A DNA stretch of 64,000 nt, from the NCBI GenBank assembly GCA_039111635.1, contig JBCAQO010000014.1, forward strand, positions 1,488,001 to 1,552,000, given 5' to 3'. The translations under genes and the position numbers were made by a program. How positions within the stretch are numbered: the first letter of the stretch is position 1; the number at the start of each line of letters is the position of its first letter. This document shows positions 44,401 through 52,935 of the stretch, one piece after another. The notes under the pieces were generated by a model. That model saw only the letters and a program-made list of their open reading frames with translations. It was not told where the DNA came from and did not search any database. This DNA comes from Heterobasidion occidentale (Eukaryota > Basidiomycota > Agaricomycetes > Russulales > Bondarzewiaceae).

Positions 44401-46806
44401 TCTTATGATCGGTCCAGACGTCGACCTGGTGTGTGGCGCCTTCCAAGTAATGTCTCCATGCTTCGAACGACCGTACTACCGCCAGAAGTTCCTTGTCGTA
44501 TATGGGTAGTTTCGTTCTGCGGGTGCAAGGGATTTCGATATATAGGCACATGGGTGCCACTTGCCGTCCTTGGCCTGTTGCGAGAGTACTGCACCTGTAG
44601 CAAAATCAGAGGCATCGCATTCGATGCGGAATGGCTGTTCCGTATCCGGCATGATTAGTACAGGTGACTCGGTGAATGCTTCCTAAGCTGTTGGAAGGCC
44701 TGCTCGCATCCTGGGGTCCATACCCAGGCGTGTTCCTTCTGTGTTAACTCGAATAGCGGTCGTGCTACTTTCGAGTAATCCTTTATAAATCTGCGATAAA
44801 AATTGCAGAATCCAAGGAAGGACTGTACTTCCTTGACGCGAGTGGGCGTCGGCCACTGAGCGATTCCTTCTACCTTGACTGGATCCATTTCCAGATGTCC
44901 ATGCGATATGACGTACCCCAAGTACGTCAGTTTCTTGTGGAAATGGCATTTCGATGGCTGCAGGTAGAGATCGTTGTCCTTCAATATTTGGAGGACCTGC
45001 CGTACGATTCGGATGTGTTCTTCCATGGTCTTGGTGAATACCAAGATCGTCCATGTAGATCGCAACCTTCCCCGAGTAGATGAGGTCCTTGAAGAGCGAG
45101 TTCATCATGGTTTGGAAGGTGGCCGGCGAGTTCGTTAATCCGAAGTACATGACGAGGGGTTCGTACATTCCTAGATTCGTTAGGAATGCCGCCTTGTGAA
45201 TATCCTTCTCAAACATCTTTATGTTGTTGAAACCTGTGTCAACATCCATAAGCGAGAGGTATTCCGCATCCTTGAGTAGGTCTAAAAGTTCCTGGATTAT
45301 CGGCAGGGGGTACTTGTTCTTTATGGTTATCTCGTTTAACCGTCGATAATCCATGACTGGCCGCAATTTTCCATTCTTCTTTTTGACGAAAAAGAAGGGT
45401 GATGCGATGTGTGACTTGGATTCCCTGATGAATCCCTTGGCCAGATTTTCCTCTATAAATTTCTTGAGCTCGGCCTGTTCGATAGGACTTAGACTGTAGA
45501 GTTTGGGGCGTAGCGAGTGTTCCATGCCCTCCTTGATGTCAATATGATGGTCCCATGGTCTTTCCGGTGGGAGCCGTCCTTTGGGTCGTCCGGTGAATAC
45601 TTCTTTGTAGTCCCAGTATTCCTTTGGTACGATTTCTTCGAATGATAACTCCGGCTTTCCCTTTGCGGCTTCTTCCGCTAAGCGCTGTGAGTTAGTATGC
45701 TTGGTCTGTTTCTTTGGTTCCAGCCCGAGCGGGTCTTCGCGCTTGCCCCTAGGTTGCGACTTATCCTTGAATTCTTTGCGCGCGCCCCAAGGCTGCGACT
45801 GATTTTCCTTGTCTTCACGCGTGCCCCTAGGCCGCGATTTGTCTTCGCGCGTACCCCAAGGTCGCGACTTTTCTTCGCGCATGCCCCAAGGCTGCGACTT
45901 TTCCTGGGTTTCGGCTCTGTGGATGTCTACTCCTTCCTCGGAGTCGTTGTATAGTTCCAGTGCTTCTAGAGCTCCCGTTTCTAGGTACCTGACGAGGTAT
46001 ACTCCATCTTCGTCTAGGTTCGTGGAGGAAAGTGCGGGCTTGCCGCTACCGTCTTCCGTTGCATCTTCTTCGGCCCATGTGGGGGCTTCCATTTGTTTAG
46101 CCCGAGCGCGAAGATGCGCATTCAACCTTCGGGTTGTGAACCCCGGATCTTTAGGTATTGTCCGCGGATGTGGTACTGTGGTGTTTCCCACTTTCCGGCC
46201 TGTCCTAGGTATTCCCGCCTTTTGTGATGGGATGCTGTAGTCCCGGCGCTGATAGCCCTCGGCCTCTATCCTGTTCTCCTCGAGGGTGGGGAATATTGTT
46301 TTCTTCCTAAAGGCTCTTTTGGCCTTGACCGGCCCTCCTTGTATTAGACAGGAGGGTGGGCATCTCGTGAGGTGCAGCCCGTAGGCATGCCAGTCGACTT
46401 CTGGGTTGTGCTTTAACAACCAGTCGGTTCCTAGAATCACGTCCTCCTTTCCTATGTCCGAGACAAATAGTAAGGTTCGTTCCTGGTGCGTTCCGCGATT
46501 TTCTCCGTGAATGCGAACGCCTATGTTTACCCGTGCGGTAATGTTTCCTAGTGATTCTCCTCCCACATGATTTATGGGGATGGGTCGAGTGGGGATGGTC
46601 GCAACTCGATGTTTCTCTACGAACCGGCGATTAATGAAGTTGCCGGTTGCTCCACTGTCGATTAACGCAGTGGTTCTTGCCGTCCTATTGAGTCCTATGA
46701 GATCTATCTCAATTCGAAGTGATGGTGCCCCTGTTTTTACAATCTGAGAGATCGAAGAGATCGAGATGGCTGGTCTGGGATCTTCTTCGACTCTGCTTCT
46801 TCGCAT
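41433..46806 (-). pseudogene. pol: Pol of copy D with long repetitive C-terminal extension (frameshifted)
   Basis: Minus strand. ATG at 46806, overlapping the end of gag by about 70 nt in another frame. Protease (LIDSGATGNF; VILGTDWLLKHNPEVDWH). A linker follows with five copies of a 10-residue repeat of the type KSQPWGMREE (about 45911-45745). RT ends in a frameshift just after YMDD (about 45050). The rest of RT is at 45065-44655, RNase H and IN zinc finger at 44560-43565, IN core at 43730-42954, and the C-terminal domain with chromodomain (YLVKWKGYPESDNSWE, about 42700-42650). After that come four copies of a motif of the type SAGKKLLDAGLTVKQAET (about 42500-42130), then an acidic segment with repeated QNADED (41810-41690). 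At least four frameshifts. Confidence 0.92.
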
Positions 46807-47411
46807 AAGTGTGCGATTGGCGAGAACCGATTGCTTGTCGGAATAGGCGTTGGCTGGCGCCTATCCGAGATCTGTTCCAAGAGATGCTGTATCTCCGAAG
46901 CTTCCGTGAGCTTCTTTTCCTGGTATCGGTTCCGTTCTGGGGTTCCTTGCATCCTTTCCCATAGGGTTTTCTTCGGCTTCTTGTTCCTTCGGTTTGGGCA
47001 GTTCCTTGCCCAGTGTCCTGGTTCACTGCAACTAAAACAAATGTCGTTGTCAGTACCTTCGCGCTTCCTTTTCCTTCCCTGGTATGGCGATAGGATTGGT
47101 CTGTAAGCTTCTTGAAAAGCTTCTTCTTCCATTGACTCCGCGTGCTTCCCTGTTTGAGTTATTAGATCTTCAAAACGATCTGGTACTCCGTCCTGAAGGA
47201 CTCGCACGGCGAGTTCTTTCTTGAGTCCCTCAGGTAGTATTTCTTTTTGAGTTGGTCGTCTGCTCTGGCTAGGAGGGCGACCGCCCCGAATCTGCGTGTA
47301 CTGGACCCAATTTCTGTTTCCTTGAGTGACTTTCAGTAGTCGGTCTGGTACGCTGGGCAGTCGAAAGGCTTTGTCCGGGGGTTCCGGTTCCGGGGTCTTG
47401 GCGGTACTCAT
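46737..47411 (-). CDS. gag: Short Gag of copy D (224 aa, capsid largely deleted)
   Basis: Minus strand from the internal ATG at 47411 (MSTAKTPEPEPPD; same MST start as in copies A/B). It has a short N-terminal part, then a jump to the last capsid helix region (LPEGLKKELAVRVLQDG) and an intact CCHC zinc knuckle CFSCSEPGHWARNC (about 47040-46998). Compared with Gag of copies A-C roughly 150 residues of capsid are missing, so it should not assemble particles alone. The frame could also start upstream at 47561 (non-AUG). Confidence 0.75.
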   Translation of the reverse strand: MSTAKTPEPEPPDKAFRLPSVPDRLLKVTQGNRNWVQYTQIRGGRPPSQSRRPTQKEILPEGLKKELAVRVLQDGVPDRFEDLITQTGKHAESMEEEAFQEAYRPILSPYQGRKRKREGTDNDICFSCSEPGHWARNCPNRRNKKPKKTLWERMQGTPERNRYQEKKLTEASEIQHLLEQISDRRQPTPIPTSNRFSPIAHLCEEAESKKIPDQPSRSLRSLRL

Positions 47412-47721
47412 CTTCGCTGGCTGGGCGAAGGTTGGAGTAGTGGGGCGTGATCCGGATAGAGATGGGGAACGTAACGTATCCGTCCCTTTCGAGTAGGTAT
47501 CGATATGGAGGATGATGGAGTAGCGGTCTGAACAAACTGTCGGTGATTTGGTTAAGCGCACTGCTAATGACCTCGGGTGGTTCTGCTACAAGGGTGATGG
47601 AGAGTGTGTGCGTTCGGCGTAAATCGCCTTCGTGTAAATGGAAGGTGATGACGCCGACGATCTCGGTATTTGGGGAGGGTAGTCCGTCCAGAGTGAGGCA
47701 GGGGCAGGTGAGCTCGTTCAA
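47269..47721 (-). other. AUG-less protein-like frame directly after the primer site of copy D
   Basis: From the end of the LTR (TAA in LTR, then TTG) 150 codons are open on the minus strand, with protein-like sequence (VGVITFHLHEGDLRRTHTLS, LERDGYVTFPISIRITP). No ATG begins it. It overlaps the gag ATG region in a different frame. It parallels the open leaders of copies B and C. Confidence 0.45.
47711..47720 (-). promoter_or_regulatory. Primer-binding site of copy D (self-priming type)
   Basis: TGAACGAGCT on the minus strand, two bases (CT) after the 5' LTR. Exact reverse complement of AGCTCGTTCA at 48193-48184 in the LTR. Confidence 0.75.
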
Positions 47722-47722
47722 G

Positions 47723-48539
47723 TGTTAAGACCTGGTCTTCGCACGTGATGTGCCAGGAGGCTCCTGAGTCACTGAGGGACGTGCCAAATCCAAGTACGTC
47801 CGATGAAAGGCACCAGCGGCTACTTGAGTGCGTAATTCGGGATGTACGAGGATTCGTGATGGTATCGCGTCTCCAGGAATGCACAAAGGTTTTCCCACAG
47901 ATGTGCGGGTACGACCTGATGCGGACCTGGATGGCAGTAGATATGCTGCCCACTAAAGTCGAGATAGAATACTGCTAGTCCTGTGTAGAACTCAGCCAGT
48001 ATTGAGATGACGACTGAGTGGTTGAGGATGACGATAGAGAGAAGCGCAGGGCAAGTTAAACCAATGCTCAAGCAGATGTTCTATTGACAATCAAGAGTCT
48101 GGCCTATTGGCAAAGACTATGATATAGCAGAGGTATGGCTAGTACCAAGGTCAAGAGTAAGAACAGGTGGGGAGTAACAAAGGTGAACGAGCTGGCGATA
48201 CAGGTATCTGGCTCGTTCTATATATACGATACTTTAGGGCAAGATCGACAGAAGGTCCGTGCTTCTTAAGGTACCGAGGTAAATAGAAGCAAACGATCAA
48301 CGATCGAAGAATCAACGAACAAACCGTTGGGGCAGGGACAGGAACCAGGAACAGGAACCGTTCAGGTAACTGTGATGACATGATCGCTGATCAGGGGTAG
48401 AAGATAAGATAAGATAACTCAATGTCCGTTGGTGAAGTCAAGGGTCGGTCACCGGGTATAGGCCATATCCGTTGGTCATAGACCGCGTGTCATATGATCA
48501 GGTGATCATATATCATGTGTTATGAGCCGGCTCTTAACA
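47723..48539 (-). repeat. 5' LTR of copy D (817 bp)
   Basis: Near-identical to 39635-40456. A TATA box TATATATA (48226-48219 on the minus strand) lies 33 bp before the 10-mer AGCTCGTTCA (48193-48184), the inferred transcript start. Followed on the plus strand by GTCTA and the continuation of copy C ORF3. Confidence 0.96.
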
Positions 48540-48544
48540 GTCTA

Positions 48545-48736
48545 GAGATCGAAGAGTATGTTCCTAAAGGACTACTGCCGACCCACTCCTTCCCGCTTAA
48601 CAGTCGAGGGGTTCACCCCATTGCGTGCTACTGGCCCGGCGGATGTACCCCGGAAGATAACGTTAGGCCCTGGGTTATGACCAAACCGGATATACAGGAA
48701 CAGGGGTTTCACCAGATCAACGCTGAGGAACCATGA
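48545..48736 (+). pseudogene. ORF3 of copy C, second part
   Basis: Continues the frame of 38843-39634 after removal of copy D and one GTCTA: ...CGT CTA then GAG ATC GAA GAG. Reads EIEEYVPKGLLPTHSFPLNS and ends INAEEP at TGA 48734-48736. Together the parts give about 327 codons. Its stop overlaps the ATG of the next ORF (ATGA). Confidence 0.7.
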
Positions 48737-49011
48737 CAGTCGATCCCCCGGTCAATACCGAGCCCGATCTCCCGGCGGTAGACCCCTTTCAGCCCACCGA
48801 AGAAGAGACCGCCGAATTCACGCGACCCACCAGTCCCCCTTACGACCCCGAACAAGTCGTCCGGGATCGCCAGGTACTTCAGTCGCTACCAGTACCACCC
48901 CCGTCACCCCCTGCTGTGTCCCCATCCCCCCCCCTACTCGCGATGACATCACCCGTCCTATCATGTCGACGAAGCCTCCCCCCAGTCGCCGGACGTTCCT
49001 GTCGCAACTGA
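48733..49011 (+). CDS. ORF4 of copy C (92 aa open, then frame changes before the gap)
   Basis: ATG 48733-48735 overlaps the ORF3 stop (ATGA), an arrangement compatible with termination-reinitiation. Acidic and Pro-rich (MTVDPPVNTEPDLPAVDPF). Past about 48930 the protein-like signal moves frame and continues to the gap. Near 49105-49150 one frame shows CWECGRAGH, resembling the first half of a CCHC knuckle. Unknown function; the end is hidden by the gap. Confidence 0.4.
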   Translation: MTVDPPVNTEPDLPAVDPFQPTEEETAEFTRPTSPPYDPEQVVRDRQVLQSLPVPPPSPPAVSPSPPLLAMTSPVLSCRRSLPPVAGRSCRN

Positions 49012-49262
49012 AGAAGGATGGCCTGCAGACGCACTGGACTCCGAAAACGTCTGGCCTAACCCGCCTACTCTCCCGCCTTCTCCACCACCGACTCCGCCAC
49101 CCGTACTTGCTGGGAATGTGGACGCGCCGGCCATCTCGTCGGTGGGATGTCCAATCACGGGCATTCGCCAGAGAACGGACGTTACGGCGCGCGGCTTTCT
49201 TCAAGACTATGACAGGCATCGCATGCAGTCCCGGCGCCTTCGTCTACAGATGGATAGGGACG

Positions 49263-49362
49263 NNNNNNNNNNNNNNNNNNNNNNNNNNNNNNNNNNNNNN
49301 NNNNNNNNNNNNNNNNNNNNNNNNNNNNNNNNNNNNNNNNNNNNNNNNNNNNNNNNNNNNNN
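49263..49362. other. Assembly gap (100 N)
   Basis: Exactly 100 N, the usual placeholder for a gap of unknown size. The 3' end of copy C and its right target duplication are not visible, and the sequence right of it need not be directly adjacent. Confidence 0.99.
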
Positions 49363-49461
49363 GCACCAATGACAGTGCCCTGGCTATCTAGCAGTGCATA
49401 AGGCTTACTGGATGGCGATATAGACTATTAGTACAGAGATCAAGCTGTACCGATGCGAAAC

Positions 49462-49987
49462 TCACCACCCATCCCACTCGAAAAATGAAAACCCTTGCTC
49501 TCGAAGGTCTTCATTCATCCACGGTGTCGCAGACAGGCGGCGCATTGTCTTGGCCTTGTAGGCGCCCTTCGTCACCTTGTAATTGATTGCATTGTAATCG
49601 ACCTTGATAACCCCAGGCTCGCTGAATTTCGACACAAAGCTTGGCTTCTGCCGCCGGGTGAACGGGCCCTGGGCTTCCTTCTCTGCCTTTCGCTTCTTGC
49701 TTCGACGGCGCTTCGAACCCTCTCGTTGCGACTCTCGAATTGGCCTCGTGATCAGAGCGTCAAAGGGACGACAGAGCTGGTCCAAGAGATAGCGGAGGTA
49801 CTGCTTCCGCGAGTGAAGACGTTATGGAATCCGCCGTCTCGCCTGTAGAGTCAAGGGGTGGAGTGTCTGGCGGTGTTGAAAGAGGCGAGGAGGTAAGCGG
49901 AGACAAAGACGTCGGTGACCACGAGCCCTCGTCCTCCGCCTCTTGTGCATCAGCGAGGGTATCATCACGAGCGATCGCCTGACGCAA
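49462..49987 (-). CDS. Hypothetical two-exon gene, unrecognised
   Basis: Minus strand. Exon 49987 to about 49815: acidic and Ser/Pro-rich (MRQAIARDDTLADAQEAEDE). An acceptor-like GAAGCAG near 49805 leads into a frame reading YLRYLLDQLCRPFDALITRP, then a Lys/Arg-rich run (SKRRRSKKRKAEKEAQG), and ends PWMNEDLREQGFSFFEWDGW at the stop 49462. The basic run could be a nuclear localisation signal. Donor and exact junction are not settled; family not recognised. Confidence 0.45.
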
Positions 49988-50841
49988 GAGGGCACTGAAT
50001 CTCAGGTTCGTCGTCAGGCTGTCGGGAGCTCAGCAAGGGTCGAAGAATCCCTCGCTTCGACGTTTGAGCTGGAGAAGATGCGGCCAGATCGCGTCTACAT
50101 GATACAGAAAAGGTTGAGCCTCAAAATGTGTACACTAGAGCAGTCGGCTTACTTTGGAAGCCATGGTTTATGTAGATAATAAGCTGATGTCCTGTGGTGG
50201 CCGATTAGCAAAGCTATTCATCAGAGAGAAGACAAAGATTGCTTTGGTCCTCAGTGCCCTGGTCGGACTCATCGGTACTTCCGGCAAATCTCTGAGGTAG
50301 CGCGCAGGTTCACAGCCATATGCCCTCAGTGCCCTGGTCGGACTCATCGGCGCAACCGGCATGCCACTGTGGCTGGAAAAAAACAAACGGATCTAGGTAG
50401 ACAACCACATTACCTGCAAATGAAATACAACAATGGTGGCTAGCAGCGTCGTTCGTGGTCGTGGTCGTCGACAGTGGCTGGTGGGAGTCGCGTCGTCTCC
50501 GTCGACAAGTTGGTGGATGGAGACAAGGTTGGTTAGAAGCTGACCAACTTCAACAGCACGCGCCTGTGGCTGAACATAGGCGTCAATCTTCAAATCGAGA
50601 TTACTAAGCCGGTTATCATCATGTAAAAACATCAGTCGACAACTTATCGTATCATAGCCCAACAAACGGCTGAAACAGAGATGGAAGGTGATATTCAATC
50701 TATAGGGTAGTTATCTATACTCGCCCCCAAGGATGAACATCAGCATGGTTCACCTTTCCCTCGCTACTACTCCATTCGTTGTTGCCTCCTCCTCACCCGA
50801 GTCATCTCCGACATCTGGGCTCTGTAAACCCCGAGTGACTG
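49988..50841. other. Unassigned sequence with a duplicated 26-bp phrase
   Basis: A 26-bp phrase (starting CTCAGTGCCCTGG) occurs at about 50256 and 50323, and in inverted orientation at about 53987-54012. In the appropriate frame each encodes PMSPTRALR. No supported gene. Confidence 0.45.
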
Positions 50842-52935
50842 CAGAACAGTGTGAGCTCACAATTTGATTCAACACCAAGTCGTCTGCGACGTCCTTACCC
50901 TATAAATCTAACCCGAGTCGCTTGAGGCGTCCTTACCTTGTAAAAACCCGAGCCGTCTGAGAGGCCCTTACCCTGTAAGCCAGACCCGAGTCGTCTGCGA
51001 CGTCCTGATCCGAGTCGTCTGCGACGTCGGCTCTCTGTGAACCCTCGGTGATGGCAGGACAGGTGAGCAGGAATTTGGTTGAGCAACAAGTCGTCTCAGA
51101 CGTCCTTACCCGGTAAGCCAGACCCGAGTCGTCTGCGACGTCCTGACCCGAGTCGTCTGCGACGTCGGCTCTCTGTGAACCCTGGGTGATGACAGAACAG
51201 GTGAGCAAGAATTTGGTTGAGTAACGAGTCGTCTCTGACGTCCTTACCCGGTAAGCAAGACCCGAGTCGTCTGCGACGTCCTGACCCGAGTCGTCTGCGA
51301 CGTCGGATCTCTGTGAACCCTGGGTGATGACAGAACAGGTGAGCAAGAATTTGGTTGAGTAACGAGTCGTCTCTGACGTCCTTACCCGGTAAGCAAGACC
51401 CGAGTCGTCTGCGACGTCCTGACCCGAGTCGTCTGCGACGTCGGCTCTCTGTGAACCCTGGGTGATGACAGAACAGGTGAGCAAGAATTTGGTTGAGTAA
51501 CGAGTCGTCTCTGACGTCCTTACCCGGTAAGCAAGACCCGAGTCGTCTGCGACGTCCTGACCCGAGTCGTCTGCGACGTCGGATCTCTGTGAACCCTGGG
51601 TGATGACAGAACAGGTGAGCAAGAATTTGGTTGAGTAACGAGTCGTCTCTGACGTCCTTACCCGGTAAGCAAGACCCGAGTCGTCTGCGACGTCCTGATC
51701 CGAGTCGTCTGCGACGTCGGCTCTCTGTGAGCCCTGGGTGATGGAAGAACAGGTGAGCAGGTATTTTGTTCAGCAAGAAGTCCGCTCAGGCGTCCTTACC
51801 CGGTAAGCCAGACCCAAGTCGTCTGCGACGTCTTTACCCTGTAAGTAAGCCTGCGCGAGTCGTCTGCGACGTCCTGACCCGAGTCGTCTGCGACGTCCTG
51901 ACCCGAGTCGTCTGCGACGTCGGATCTCTGTGAACCCTGGGTGATGACAGAACAGGTGAGCAAGAATTTGGTTGAGTAACGAGTCGTCTCTGACGTCCTT
52001 ACCCGGTAAGCAAGACCCGAGTCGTCTGCGACGTCCTGACCCGAGTCGTCTGCGACGTCGGATCTCTGTGAACCCTGGGTGATGGCAGAACAGGTGAGCA
52101 AGAATTTGGTTGAGTAACGAGTCGTCTCTGACGTCCTTACCCGGTAAGCAAGACCCGAGTCGTCTGCGACGTCCTGATCCGAGTCGTCTGCGACGTCGGC
52201 TCTCTGTGAGCCCTGGGTGATGGAAGAACAGGTGAGCAGGCATTTTGTTCAGCAAGAAGTCCGCTCAGACGTCCTTACCCGGTAAGCCAGACCCAAGTCG
52301 TCTGCGACGTCTTTACCCTGTAAGTAAGCCTGCGCGAGTCGTCTGCGACGTCCTGACCCGAGTCGTCTGCGACGTCGGATCTCTGTGAACCCTGGGTGAT
52401 GACAGAACAGGTGAGCAAGAATTTGGTTGAGTAACGAGTCGTCTCTGACGTCCTTACCCGGTAAGCAAGACCCGAGTCGTCTGCGACGTCCTGATCCGAG
52501 TCGTCTGCGACGTCGGCTCTCTGTGAGCCCTGGGTGATGGAAGAACAGGTGAGCAGGCATTTTGTTCAGCAAGAAGTCCGCTCAGACGTCCTTACCCGGT
52601 AAGCCAGACCCAAGTCGTCTGCGACGTCTTTGCCCTGTAAGTAAGCCTGCGCGAGTCGTCTGCGACGTCCTGACCCGAGTCGTCTGCGACGTCGACCCTC
52701 TGTGAAGCCTGGGTGATGAAAGAACAGCGTGAGCAAGACTTTGGTTCGGCAGCAAGTTGTCTGGGACATCCTTACCCGGTAAGCTAGACCCGAGTCGTCT
52801 GCGACGTCCGCGCTTTGTAAACCCTGGGTGACTTCAGAAGACTGTCAGCTCACACATTGATTTAGCACCAAGTCGTTTGTGTTGTCCTTACACTCTAAGT
52901 CTAACCCGAGTCGTCCGAGTCGTCCTTACAATGCT
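50842..52935. repeat. 138-bp satellite array with higher-order variation
   Basis: The period is 138 bp (phrase TGGGTGATG at 51183, 51321, 51459, 51597), with some longer variant units around 51730-51960 and 52200-52700. Each unit holds two copies of CGAGTCGTCTGCGACGTC and one variant with CGTCTCTGACG. Outer units at both ends are more diverged (shared flank with GAGCTCAC and CACCAAGTCGT), as expected when array edges decay. 138 is a multiple of three, so long open frames through it are not evidence of coding. Confidence 0.95.

Larger units (their letters stand above)
39635..48539 (-). mobile_element. Ty3/gypsy chromovirus copy D (8,905 bp), nested in ORF3 of copy C, GTCTA target duplication
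   Basis: LTRs 39635-40456 and 47723-48539, flanked by GTCTA (39630-39634 and 48540-48544). Internal order on the minus strand: primer site, leader frame, short gag, pol with chromodomain, a repeat-bearing C-terminal extension, polypurine tract. The LTRs differ by about five substitutions and a few small indels, so insertion is fairly recent. Gag has lost most of its N-terminal capsid part and pol has frameshifts, so it is defective. Confidence 0.97.
31886..49262 (+). mobile_element. Ty3/gypsy chromovirus copy C (second family), host of nested copy D, 3' end in assembly gap
   Basis: Order: LTR 31886-32715, primer site, leader ORF, gag, pol, small membrane-type ORF, ORF3 (split by copy D 39635-48539), ORF4, then the N gap. 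Without copy D the visible part is about 8.5 kb. The 5 bp left of the LTR are CTAGA; the matching right copy is not visible. Many indels in gag and pol and a 0.95-kb deletion of RNase H make it non-autonomous. It is related to copy D in pol but has a different LTR. Confidence 0.9.

Noticed and set aside
50933..52769. Long minus-strand ORFs (up to 229 codons) with repeated RRRRRLGSG or SQTTRVWL-like peptides
   Set aside because: They are frames through the 138-bp satellite, whose period is divisible by three; several frames are open at once.
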